Source: Flavobacterium nackdongense
Lineage (GTDB): Bacteria; Bacteroidota; Bacteroidia; Flavobacteriales; Flavobacteriaceae
Reading direction: 5' to 3'
Assembly: GCF_004355225.1 (NCBI RefSeq)
Contig: NZ_CP037933.1
Span: forward strand, 2,666,001-2,730,000
Length of the DNA stretch: 64,000 bases
The notes below the pieces were generated by a model. The model ran no database searches and had not been told where the DNA came from. It saw only the letters and a list, made by a program, of their open reading frames with translations. Shown piece by piece: positions 51,908 to 59,966 of the stretch (positions are counted from its first letter, which is position 1; the number at the start of each line of letters is the position of its first letter). The position numbers and the translations under genes were made by a program.

Positions 51908-52380
51908 CCACGAAGGACACAAAGAAGGCACGAAGGGCACAAAGATTTTTATAAAAAAAATGACTGAAAACGAAATATCAAAATTAGTATTCGAAAGTGC
52001 TTTGAAAGTGCATAAGATTTTAGGTCCAGGATTGTTGGAAAGTGCTTATGAGGAATGTATGTTTTATGAGCTTAAAAAATCTAATTTGAAAGTTGAAAAA
52101 CAAAAAGCATTACCTTTAGTTTATGAGGAAGTTAAGTTGGATGTTGGTTACAGAATCGATATTATTGTTGAAGATAAATTTATTGTAGAAATTAAATCTG
52201 TTGAAGCTCTAAACGATGTTCATCTAGCACAATTGCTAACTTATTTAAGATTATCAGATTGTAAATTAGGGTTATTAATCAATTTTAATGTCAAATTACT
52301 AAAAGAAGGAGTGAGAAGAGTGGTCAATGGAATACTTTAAATAGTGAACTTTGTGCCTTCTTTGCGTCCTTTGTGTTTAA
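51904..52380 (+). mobile_element. GxxExxY cassette 2 in the bat operon, intact gene
   Basis: A 477-bp unit between batD and batE. The left arm 51904-51939 and the right arm 52345-52380 are inverted repeats of 36 bp with 30 matches, built from ACAAAG/GAAGGCAC words. The left arm overlaps the batD stop and the right arm ends 8 bases before batE's ATG. The enclosed gene is intact and in the operon's direction. Same repeat family as cassette 1. Confidence 0.7.
51960..52340 (+). CDS. GxxExxY protein (PD-(D/E)XK-like)
   Basis: 126 residues, intact. GxxExxY motif G24-E27-Y30 (GLLESAY), then the nuclease-like residues D67 (RIDIIVED) and E77-I-K79 (VEIKS), QLLTYLRL and GLLINFNV. Sister of the inactivated copy at 47731; the suf copy at 27771 is more distant. 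The reading frame ends inside the cassette, 5 bases before the right arm. Function not established. Confidence 0.9.
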   Translation: MTENEISKLVFESALKVHKILGPGLLESAYEECMFYELKKSNLKVEKQKALPLVYEEVKLDVGYRIDIIVEDKFIVEIKSVEALNDVHLAQLLTYLRLSDCKLGLLINFNVKLLKEGVRRVVNGIL

Positions 52381-52388
52381 ATTTTTTT

Positions 52389-53132
52389 ATGAAAAAGATA
52401 CTTTTTATATTCCTACTCACAACCCAATTTTTCTTTGCCCAAACCGGCTTCGAAAAGGGGAATACTTTGTACCAAAAAGGGAAATACGAGCAAGCCATCA
52501 CAGAATATAAGCGGATTCTGGCGACAAAACAACATTCAGCGGACTTGTATTTCAATCTTGGAAATTGCTATTATAAATTGAACCAAGTGGCTCCAGCGAT
52601 TTATAATTATGAAAAAGCATTGGTGCTGAATCCTGAAGATGCTGAAATTCTAAACAATCTTAAATTTGCTCAAAAACTGCAAATCGATGAGATAAAAGTG
52701 ATTCCACAAGTTGGTTTTTCAAAAATGGTTCACGATTTCACCGCTATTTTTCATTACAATACTTGGGCGTGGTTGGCTGTAGGATTGTCAACCTTGTTTT
52801 TATTTTGTTTTGCGGGCTATTATTTTTCGAGATTTACTTTTACCAAAAGGATTTTCTTTATCGGAATGTTTATCCTCCTTTTTACGATGATGATTTGTGT
52901 TTCAGCTGCAATTTCTGAGAAAAATCATTACGAAAATGAAAGACCCGCTATTGTTTTTGCCGAAATGGTTTTGGTAAAAAGCGAGCCTCAAAGAGCCAGT
53001 AATACCGTTTTTACCCTGCACGAAGGCACTAAAGTTTTTGTTCGAGAAACCTTAGACAATTGGAGAAAAATTCAATTGACAGATGGGACCGAAGGCTGGA
53101 TTGAGAAAACTGCTATTAAGGAAGTGAAATAG
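52389..53132 (+). CDS. batE: BatE, TPR and SH3-like domain protein
   Basis: 247 residues from the ATG at 52389; a GTG 45 bases upstream lies inside the cassette repeat and is rejected. Signal peptide, TPR repeats (~25-95; FNLGNCYYKLNQVAPAIYNY), two membrane helices (~130-150, ~158-176) and a C-terminal bacterial SH3-like domain (~187-245; VKSEPQRASNTVFTLHEGTK). Last gene of the Bat cluster; a hairpin follows. Confidence 0.92.
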   Translation: MKKILFIFLLTTQFFFAQTGFEKGNTLYQKGKYEQAITEYKRILATKQHSADLYFNLGNCYYKLNQVAPAIYNYEKALVLNPEDAEILNNLKFAQKLQIDEIKVIPQVGFSKMVHDFTAIFHYNTWAWLAVGLSTLFLFCFAGYYFSRFTFTKRIFFIGMFILLFTMMICVSAAISEKNHYENERPAIVFAEMVLVKSEPQRASNTVFTLHEGTKVFVRETLDNWRKIQLTDGTEGWIEKTAIKEVK

Positions 53133-53136
53133 ATTG

Positions 53137-53187
53137 CAGGTTGCAGATTTCAGATTACAAAAACTGCTACCTGAAATCTGCCACCTG
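53137..53187. terminator. Hairpin between convergent batE and cvpA
   Basis: CAGGTTGCAGATTTCAG (53137-53153) pairs with CTGAAATCTGCCACCTG (53171-53187), 16 of 17 positions. It fills the convergent gap and probably ends both transcripts, though T-runs are weak. It belongs to the same iterated GCAGATTTCAG word family as other gaps here. Confidence 0.6.
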
Positions 53188-53188
53188 A

Positions 53189-53692
53189 TTACTTCTTCTT
53201 CAAATCCTCATACCATTTTTCAATCGAAGGATAAATAAATCCTGCACTTTTTTGAATCGGACGATAAAACAGGGATTGGTCTAAAGTTTCTTTTTTGGAA
53301 AAGGTATTGTTGAAATTTATTTTTTCGAAAAGGTTTAAAAAGATACTCAGGATTAGGATTGTTTTTAATAATCTAAAAAAACCACCACCAAGTTTATTGA
53401 TTACGCCCAATTGTGCAAAATCGGCAACGCTGGTCAGGAATTTTGCTAAAAGGGAAATGCCAATTACAACCACAAGAAAAGTAATAATAAATGCCGAAAT
53501 CTGAATCGTTTTTGGATTCCAATGCACAATTGCTGACAGCATTACTCTAGCTAAAAATGAAAATTTTATAGCCAAATAAATGCCTAAAATCAACGAAAGC
53601 AAAGAAGCCAATTCGACAAAAAGCCCGTTGCGGATGCCTTTAAAAATGCCAAGCGCAAGCAAACAACCTAAAATAATATCTAAAAAACTCAT
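53189..53692 (-). CDS. cvpA: CvpA family membrane protein
   Basis: 167 residues, four hydrophobic segments. CvpA features: DIILGCLLALGIFKGIRNGL at the N-terminus, AFIITFLVVVIG, and the late amphipathic GVINKLGGGFFRLLKTILIL. Homologues are needed for colicin V production and bile or envelope stress tolerance. Single gene on the minus strand. Confidence 0.88.
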   Translation of the reverse strand: MSFLDIILGCLLALGIFKGIRNGLFVELASLLSLILGIYLAIKFSFLARVMLSAIVHWNPKTIQISAFIITFLVVVIGISLLAKFLTSVADFAQLGVINKLGGGFFRLLKTILILSIFLNLFEKINFNNTFSKKETLDQSLFYRPIQKSAGFIYPSIEKWYEDLKKK

Positions 53693-53866
53693 ACAAAAGA
53701 TTAAAGAAAATTGAAAAAAGAGAATAGAATAAAGAACAAAGATAAACGAATTATGTTGGTATCTTTGCCCAAATTAATTTTAGAATTACCATTTTAGAAT
53801 TCAGATTAAAAAAATCGGCTCCCGAAGCGTCGGGACTAAAATCTAAAATCCGCAATCTACAATCAA

Positions 53867-54223
53867 ATGTCTAGAGATATACAACTTAAAGAACGCTGGG
53901 AAAACCTAGTCAATATACTTTCCGATCAATTTTCGCAAGGCGAAGACCTCGATTTGGACGCCATCATTTATTTAATTGGTGTTCAAGAACTCGGGAAAGT
54001 GCATCGCACCTACGAAAAAGACGAAAAACTCAACCTAATGCACATCGCTATTTGTCGGTTATTGGAACCTTACGGTTTCTATGAATTCGAATTTTATGAC
54101 GAAGATGGTTGGCCACATTACAAAGTAAAAGAAGAATTGCCACCGCTAAAAGCAGGCGAGCAATCGGTTTTGATGAAAGAAGCCATTGTTAATTATTTTA
54201 TCGAAAGAGAACTAATCGATTAA
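53867..54223 (+). CDS. Conserved hypothetical protein
   Basis: 118 residues, acidic, cytoplasmic. Pattern LKERWENLVNILSDQFSQGE, then GVQELGKVHRTYEKDEKLNL and FYEFEFYDEDGWPHYKV. It looks well conserved and codon use is normal, but I cannot name a family. Lies ~110 bases upstream of pheS with iterated repeats between. Confidence 0.7.
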   Translation: MSRDIQLKERWENLVNILSDQFSQGEDLDLDAIIYLIGVQELGKVHRTYEKDEKLNLMHIAICRLLEPYGFYEFEFYDEDGWPHYKVKEELPPLKAGEQSVLMKEAIVNYFIERELID

Positions 54224-54304
54224 TGATTGCAGACTAACGATTGCAGATTTTAGATTTATCGTGGAAACTTTAAACTTTAAACTTTAAACCTCAAACAAAT
54301 TTCT

Positions 54305-54312
54305 TAATTTTG
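54305..54312 (+). promoter_or_regulatory. Possible -7 box (TAATTTTG) for pheS
   Basis: TAATTTTG matches TAnnTTTG and is 22 bases before the pheS start. The preceding 50 bases are tandem ACTTTAA repeats, so the -33 element is uncertain. Confidence 0.45.
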
Positions 54313-54334
54313 CACACTCAATTATTGGATGAAA

Positions 54335-55354
54335 ATGATAGACAAGATAAAAGAATATATTGGTGAAGCACAAGCTTTTTCAACACAAAATAAAGAAGAA
54401 CTCGAAGCATTCCGAATCAAATTCTTAGGAAGCAAAGGACTTTTGAAAGATTTTTTCGCTGAGTTCAAAAACGTTCCAAACGAGCAAAAAAAGGAGTTCG
54501 GCCAAGTGATTAATTTACTAAAATCTTCTGCCGAAGAAAAAGTAAAAGCTATTCAGGAATCTTTGGAAAGTAAAGAAGAAACTAAAGGCTTTTATGGCGA
54601 CTTGACTCGCTCTGCCGAACCGGTTATCATTGGTTCGCGTCACCCGATTTCGTTAGTCAAAAATCAAATTATCGATATTTTCTCTAACGTGGGTTTCAAT
54701 GTTTCCGAAGGACCAGAAATCGAGGACGATTGGCATAATTTCACTGCATTAAACTTGCCAGAATACCATCCGGCGCGAGATATGCAGGATACTTTTTTCA
54801 TCCAAACCAATCCCGATATTTTGTTGCGTACCCACACCTCCTCCGTGCAAGTGCGTTATATGGAAAACAACAAACCTCCTATCAGAACGATTTCTCCGGG
54901 AAGAGTTTTCCGCAACGAAGCAGTTTCGTCACGTTCGCACTGTATTTTCCACCAAGTCGAAGGATTGTATATTGACAAAGACGTTTCCTTTGCCGATTTG
55001 AAACAAACGCTATTGTATTTCACCAAAGAAATGTTTGGAAAATCGAAAATTCGTCTTCGTCCGTCTTATTTTCCATTTACAGAACCCAGCGCCGAAATTG
55101 ATATTTATTGGGGTTTAAAAACCGAAACCGATTATAGAATTACCAAAGGAACCGGCTGGTTAGAAATTGGCGGTTGCGGAATGGTGGATCCGAATGTCTT
55201 GAAAAATTGCAACATCAACTCCGACGAATACACAGGTTTTGCCTTTGGAATGGGAATCGAAAGAATAGCGATGTTATTATACCAAATTGGCGATATTCGA
55301 ATGTTTTACGAAAATGACGTTCGTTTCTTAGAGCAATTTAAGGCATCAATATAA
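54335..55354 (+). CDS. pheS: Phenylalanine-tRNA ligase alpha subunit
   Basis: 339 residues from the ATG at 54335 (MIDKIKEYIGE); an ATG 6 bases upstream is an equally readable alternative. N-terminal coiled-coil, then class II synthetase motifs: motif 1 region HPISLVKNQIIDIFSNVGF, motif 2 SPGRVFRNEAVSSRSHCIFH and motif 3 GFAFGMGIERIAMLLYQI. Charges tRNA-Phe with the PheT subunit, which is not in this window. Confidence 0.97.
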   Translation: MIDKIKEYIGEAQAFSTQNKEELEAFRIKFLGSKGLLKDFFAEFKNVPNEQKKEFGQVINLLKSSAEEKVKAIQESLESKEETKGFYGDLTRSAEPVIIGSRHPISLVKNQIIDIFSNVGFNVSEGPEIEDDWHNFTALNLPEYHPARDMQDTFFIQTNPDILLRTHTSSVQVRYMENNKPPIRTISPGRVFRNEAVSSRSHCIFHQVEGLYIDKDVSFADLKQTLLYFTKEMFGKSKIRLRPSYFPFTEPSAEIDIYWGLKTETDYRITKGTGWLEIGGCGMVDPNVLKNCNINSDEYTGFAFGMGIERIAMLLYQIGDIRMFYENDVRFLEQFKASI

Positions 55355-55389
55355 TTTTCCATCACCTTTGATAGTATTTAAGTTCAAAA

Positions 55390-55430
55390 CTTTGTGTGCT
55401 TTGTGCCTTCATTGTGAACTTTGTGGTTAA
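55390..55430. repeat. Solo arm of the bat-type GxxExxY repeat
   Basis: CTTTGTGTGCTTTGTGCCTT continues to TTGTGAACTTTGTGGTTAA, matching the right arms at 48122-48171 and 52345-52380 in orientation. It sits 12 bases before the next gene's ATG. No partner arm or GxxExxY gene is nearby. Confidence 0.75.
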
Positions 55431-55441
55431 GTTTCAATTTT

Positions 55442-55849
55442 ATGAAAAAAGACATCATCATCCCCGAAGTAGAAAACGTTTTCCTCGCCGCAGTCCAGGA
55501 ATGGAGCGACGACTTTATGGAAAAAGTCTGGTATATTTATCTAGTAAACGACAGCGATTTCAAACTCGATAGCGTAATGGTGGTCTCCAAAGCTTTCGGA
55601 ACCATCGATGGCGAAATGAAGAAAACATCACTTTTGCGACACGCTTTTATGGAAGTGCCAACAGTTACTTTTGTAAAAGTAGAAATGGTCGAAAAAAGTG
55701 TTTTGGTGCTCAACAACGAGTTTATGGTTACTTTCTTTATAGGCAACACCTTATACGATCGAAAATTTTTTTTCAAAGCCAATTCGATCACTCCCGATTA
55801 TGTCGAGGAAGTGCCACTTTTGTTTGTGGATGGGGTGATTGTGAGGTAG
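55442..55849 (+). CDS. Conserved protein of unknown function
   Basis: 135 residues from the ATG at 55442; an upstream alternative start lies in the solo repeat and is rejected. Acidic, cytoplasmic, alternating strands and helices (IPEVENVFLAAVQEW; WYIYLVNDSDFKLDSVMVVS; RHAFMEVPTVTFVKVEMV). It has the look of a widespread Bacteroidota conserved protein; family not recognised. Confidence 0.7.
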   Translation: MKKDIIIPEVENVFLAAVQEWSDDFMEKVWYIYLVNDSDFKLDSVMVVSKAFGTIDGEMKKTSLLRHAFMEVPTVTFVKVEMVEKSVLVLNNEFMVTFFIGNTLYDRKFFFKANSITPDYVEEVPLLFVDGVIVR

Positions 55850-56016
55850 AAAAGAACATAGAGAAACAAATATGAATTTCTTTAACGTTCTGGTGCTTGG
55901 TGAGGTCGCGACTTTGGGGTCGATTATTTTCTTTTCAAGATAAAATTTCGTGCGAAATGTAAACGGGTATTTAATAGAAAATTTGCAATATGGCCAAACG
56001 CCAGTTACAAGGAGTA

Positions 56017-56739
56017 TTAATTATCTATTAGAAATTCTTTAGGTCTTTTGAGTTCGTACTTTTTCATTTCTTTCATTGTCAATTTTTTTGTCACTTTATA
56101 GTTTTCTTCGAATAAGTATTGAACCATTATTGGATAATTCATTAAGTTATTGACACAAACCAAATTTTCATTTACAAAATTATAAAGATTGAAAAGCCAA
56201 TAATTATGATTTTTATGATTTTGAAGAGTCATTGTAATGATTTCAAAATTTCCGTCGGCATTCAAATCTCTTTCCGTTATATTTTTTCCAATTTTATCGT
56301 CAAAAGATATTTTTGTAAATTTTTTATCATCTTTTTGGAAAAAGTAAATTACTCTAACATTCAATGAAGCAAGACCTGAACCCATATAATAACAAACAAT
56401 TTTAAAATCTTTTTTCCCATCTCCATTGAAGTCAGCAATGTAAAACCCATCTGTTCCTTGAGCAGGAATTTCTTCAAAGTACTTTTTACTATTCGTTTTT
56501 GTTTTTACTTCTATATAGCTTTCTTTTAAGTTATCGATATTACCTTTTATGATAACTTCTAAATCAGAATTATCTTTGAAAAATGATTTTACAACTTTAG
56601 AATAATTCAAATCGGTTTCTTTTTCTATCATTTTAAACTCCAAGGATGTACTTTTTGGACTTTTAAATTTTTCAAAGGGATATTGTCCAAAAGTAATAAT
56701 TGGGAAGAGAAAAAGGGTATATTTTAAGAAATTGGTCAT
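56017..56739 (-). CDS. Secreted protein with FG-GAP/EF-hand-like repeats
   Basis: 240 residues from the ATG at 56739, which gives a signal peptide (MTNFLKYTLFLFPIITFGQ). Two calcium-loop-like strings, FNGDGKKDFKI and LNADGNFEIIT, fit FG-GAP/VCBS-type repeats. Function unknown. Lower G+C than its neighbours; the 170-base gap on its left holds no recognisable gene. Confidence 0.65.
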   Translation of the reverse strand: MTNFLKYTLFLFPIITFGQYPFEKFKSPKSTSLEFKMIEKETDLNYSKVVKSFFKDNSDLEVIIKGNIDNLKESYIEVKTKTNSKKYFEEIPAQGTDGFYIADFNGDGKKDFKIVCYYMGSGLASLNVRVIYFFQKDDKKFTKISFDDKIGKNITERDLNADGNFEIITMTLQNHKNHNYWLFNLYNFVNENLVCVNNLMNYPIMVQYLFEENYKVTKKLTMKEMKKYELKRPKEFLIDN

Positions 56740-56799
56740 AAAATATTGTTGGAAAATATTTGCTAACACTCAAGTATTCTTCGTTAATAGAAACAATTA

Positions 56800-57795
56800 T
56801 CAATCCAACTTCTCAGTCAATTTTTTAAACACTGCTTTTGCTGATTTTCCTTCGTATAAAATGCTGTAAACGGCATCGATAATTGGAGTTTGAGCACCGT
56901 AACCCAAGTTGAGGTTGTAGGCACTTTTGGTAGCATAATAGCCTTCGGCAACCATACTCATTTCCATCATCGCGGATTTTACGGTATAGCCTTTTCCAAT
57001 CATATTGCCGAACATTCTGTTTCTGGAAAAAATAGAATACCCCGTTACCAATAAATCGCCCAAATAAGCTGAATCATTGATGTTGCGCTTCATTTTGTGG
57101 ACTTTCTTGATGAATTTTTTCATCTCTCGAATGCTGTTGCTCATTATTACCGATTGAAAATTATCGCCATAACCCAATCCGTGAGCGATTCCTGCGGCTA
57201 TCGAGTAAATGTTTTTGAGCATTGCGGCATATTCGGTTCCAATAATATCGTCAGAGATTTTGGTTTTGATGTAATTGCCAGATAAATTTTTGGCTACTAT
57301 TTTGGCTTTTTTAGCATCGCCACAGGCAATGGTAAGATAGGACAAACGTTCCAAAGCGACTTCTTCGGCGTGACAAGGGCCCGTAATTACACCGATATTT
57401 TCGAATGGGATGTTGTAGGTTTTATTGAAATGTTCGCCTACAATCAAACTGGTTTCGGGAACAATTCCTTTGATGGCTGAAAAAATGACTTTTCCTTCCA
57501 AACTTTCGGTCAATTTTTCGAGTTCACCATTCAAGAAAGCCGATGGAATGGCAAAGATGAGAAAATCGGCATAGGCCACTGCTTCGTTGAGATCACTGGT
57601 TAATTTTAGTTTTGTTATATCGAATTCAACAGAGCTTAGATAATTGGGGTTGTGATGATGCGTTTTTAGATGCTCGATAGCATCTTCATTTCGCATATAC
57701 CAGGCGATTTCGGGGAGGTTCACGCAAAGCATTTTGGCAATAGCAGTTGCCCAACTTCCGCCACCAATTACGGCAAATTTTAAATTTTCGGCCAT
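56800..57795 (-). CDS. gpsA: NAD(P)H-dependent glycerol-3-phosphate dehydrogenase
   Basis: 331 residues from the ATG at 57795 (MAENLKFAVIGG). Glycine motif GGGSWATAIA, FAIPSAFL, IKGIVPETS, the GPCHAEE block, catalytic lysine in LKNIYSIAAGIAHG, and GLGYGDNFQS. Makes sn-glycerol-3-phosphate for phospholipid synthesis. Confidence 0.96.
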   Translation of the reverse strand: MAENLKFAVIGGGSWATAIAKMLCVNLPEIAWYMRNEDAIEHLKTHHHNPNYLSSVEFDITKLKLTSDLNEAVAYADFLIFAIPSAFLNGELEKLTESLEGKVIFSAIKGIVPETSLIVGEHFNKTYNIPFENIGVITGPCHAEEVALERLSYLTIACGDAKKAKIVAKNLSGNYIKTKISDDIIGTEYAAMLKNIYSIAAGIAHGLGYGDNFQSVIMSNSIREMKKFIKKVHKMKRNINDSAYLGDLLVTGYSIFSRNRMFGNMIGKGYTVKSAMMEMSMVAEGYYATKSAYNLNLGYGAQTPIIDAVYSILYEGKSAKAVFKKLTEKLD

Positions 57796-58003
57796 TTTTT
57801 TATTAAATTTAATCAAAAGTACTTAAAAATTCAGTAGTAAAGCAAAAGTAAGTTAGAGAAAGGAATTTTGAAACCTAAAAATAAAAATTTAAATTATTTT
57901 TTATTTTAATACAATAATCTTATTATCCGAACGTTATGGTGTATTGATAATTATTTTTTGTATCAAAAAAGGATTGAATTAGTTAGTTTTGTTTTAGTAT
58001 TTG

Positions 58004-58039
58004 AAAAGGCGTTCATTGAGGTAGTTTGAGCGCCTTTTT
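58004..58039. terminator. Hairpin terminator downstream of the 5-FTHF cyclo-ligase gene
   Basis: AAAAGGCGTTCA pairs with TGAGCGCCTTTT (one mismatch) around an 11-base loop, ~20 bases beyond the minus-strand gene's stop at 58058. The plus strand has the better T-run, so it could block transcription from either side. Confidence 0.65.
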
Positions 58040-58057
58040 ATTTGTACTCGGGACACA

Positions 58058-58621
58058 TTAGAACCGATACACTTCGTTCGGTGTCACACAATAATCCAAT
58101 TTCACATCGTTTTCGTAAACATCCTCAATTTTTTCTTCGGCTTCAAAAAAAGAAAGACCAATTTTGATGGTTGTAGGTTTGCATTCCTTTAAAAATTTAT
58201 CATAAATACCTTTGCCATAACCTGCTCGATGACCTGTTTTGTCAAAAGCCAAAAGCGGCACGAAAACCACTTCGATTTTAGTTGTTGGAACTTCTAATCC
58301 ATCAACAGGTTCGGGAATATTGTATTGGTTTTTCTTGATTTTGGTATTGTCTGTCAACAAGAAATGAGTCATTTCCCTAGTTTCGAAATCACTTTTCGAA
58401 ATAATTATTTCTTTGTCTTTTCCGGATAACAAATGCAAAATAAATTCTGTATTGACTTCTTTTTGTTCCGAAATGGGCAGGAAAATATGAAAATACGTCT
58501 GCTCCCAAATGGGCAAGGACAGTACTTTATTGGCTATAGCCAAACTTAATTCTTCCAAATCATCTTCGGAAAGCGAGCTGCGTAGCGTTTTGTATTTTTG
58601 CCTCAGTTCCTTTTTAAGCAT
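58058..58621 (-). CDS. 5-formyltetrahydrofolate cyclo-ligase
   Basis: 187 residues. N-terminal substrate/ATP helix KKELRQKYKTLRSSLS and the signature LLAFDKTGHRAGYGKGIYDK (~127-146). It converts 5-formyl-THF to 5,10-methenyl-THF with ATP. It overlaps the upstream decarboxylase gene by 8 bases, so the two are cotranscribed. Confidence 0.93.
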   Translation of the reverse strand: MLKKELRQKYKTLRSSLSEDDLEELSLAIANKVLSLPIWEQTYFHIFLPISEQKEVNTEFILHLLSGKDKEIIISKSDFETREMTHFLLTDNTKIKKNQYNIPEPVDGLEVPTTKIEVVFVPLLAFDKTGHRAGYGKGIYDKFLKECKPTTIKIGLSFFEAEEKIEDVYENDVKLDYCVTPNEVYRF

Positions 58622-59852
58622 GAATCGTCGTTTTCAATTCGTTGATAAAAGTAGTCAAATGTTGAATTTCGACATGGTCCATAAGCACAATTTTGTACCA
58701 TTTGTTTCCTTTATGATGCTGTTGGGGGACCAAATCGAATTTTTTTGCGACATCCTCGGAAATATGTTGCGCATCAATCGTTACAATATTCATAAAAGGT
58801 TCCCGGAAATAGTGGACATTTAATTCGTCCAATTCGTGACACAAAAACTGGGTACGCATTTGTAAAATACTCACTTTTTCGAACCAACCAAAAGGGCCGT
58901 AGGTAAACAAAATCATCCAAACAGCCACAGCATTCGAACCGGAACGACTGCCGCAGAGGGTCAAATCCATACCTTCAACATATTCGGCTTCTTTAGTCAA
59001 AACATTTTCGATGAGTCCTTTTCTACACACAAAAACGCCCGTTCCATACGGAGATTGTAGCATTTTATGCGCATCGATCGTGATGGAGCTGATTTTTGGA
59101 TTCCTAAAATTGATTACCGATTTCTGATTGCTAAACGGATAGACAAACCCACCATAAGCTCCGTCGATATGGAGTTTGTATTCGACATCGTGCTTTTCTA
59201 AAAGCGAAGTATAATCATCAGGATTGTCAACAGAACCAAACATTGTGGTTCCCATATTGGCGATAGCGATAAAATATTTTTTCCCGTTTTGTTGCGCTTT
59301 GATAATTTCGTTTTCTAAGGCTAGTTTGTCGAGTTCTCTTTGTTGGAAAGACACCGGAATTTTGATTAAATCGATCATCAAAACATTGGCTCCTTTTGGG
59401 ATCGAATAATGGGTGTCTTCTGAGGCTATGATAGCGATTTCTTCAATTTTGGCGCCTTTTTGATACATAAAAAAATTGCGATACATCCACATTGCTTGGA
59501 TATTGGCCTCCGTTCCGCCCGGCGAAATATAACCATCAATCGATTCGGGTTGTGCTTTAAAAATATCAACCGCAATCACATTCAACACTTCGCGTTCCAT
59601 TTCTTGAGTTCCTTTGAAAGCATTTTCAGAGGTTCCCAAAGTGTGACAACCAATATGATTTGGGTTGGCAACATACGTTTTCAGGGTTGGTGCATCTTGC
59701 AAAAAGGGTGCATCATCATAAAACACTTTTCCATCGAGTTTGGAGGCGGGATAGCCAAGTGAAGCATCGGTAGCGAAATTTACGTTTTCTTCTAATGCTT
59801 TTTCTATTCGGTTCTTTCTTTCATCGTGCGAAAGTTTTTTCCAGTAAATCAT
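58614..59852 (-). CDS. PLP-dependent decarboxylase, group II
   Basis: 412 residues. The PLP lysine is in TIDAHKMLQSPYG, with HIDGAYGGF before it and SPGGTEANIQAMWMYRN early on, the layout of group II amino-acid decarboxylases (histidine, aromatic amino acid, glutamate). The absence of a long N-terminal extension fits the compact bacterial type. Substrate not determined by sequence alone. Overlaps the cyclo-ligase start. Confidence 0.88.
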   Translation of the reverse strand: MIYWKKLSHDERKNRIEKALEENVNFATDASLGYPASKLDGKVFYDDAPFLQDAPTLKTYVANPNHIGCHTLGTSENAFKGTQEMEREVLNVIAVDIFKAQPESIDGYISPGGTEANIQAMWMYRNFFMYQKGAKIEEIAIIASEDTHYSIPKGANVLMIDLIKIPVSFQQRELDKLALENEIIKAQQNGKKYFIAIANMGTTMFGSVDNPDDYTSLLEKHDVEYKLHIDGAYGGFVYPFSNQKSVINFRNPKISSITIDAHKMLQSPYGTGVFVCRKGLIENVLTKEAEYVEGMDLTLCGSRSGSNAVAVWMILFTYGPFGWFEKVSILQMRTQFLCHELDELNVHYFREPFMNIVTIDAQHISEDVAKKFDLVPQQHHKGNKWYKIVLMDHVEIQHLTTFINELKTTIHA

Positions 59853-59966
59853 GGGTAAAATATTTTTGCAAAGATAAATGTATTAATTTTTATGGAGGTG
59901 ATAATTGTATGAATTTGGTTTATGCCAATTTTAAAGTTAAATTTGTTTGAATTAAATTCTTGTCTT

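Noticed and set aside
52344..52388. GTG-initiated extension of BatE
   Set aside because: It is translation of the repeat arm; the ATG at 52389 starts a clean signal peptide.
55850..56016. Possible decayed gene between the 55442 and 56017 genes
   Set aside because: Slightly GC-richer, but no frame of any length or recognisable peptide was found.
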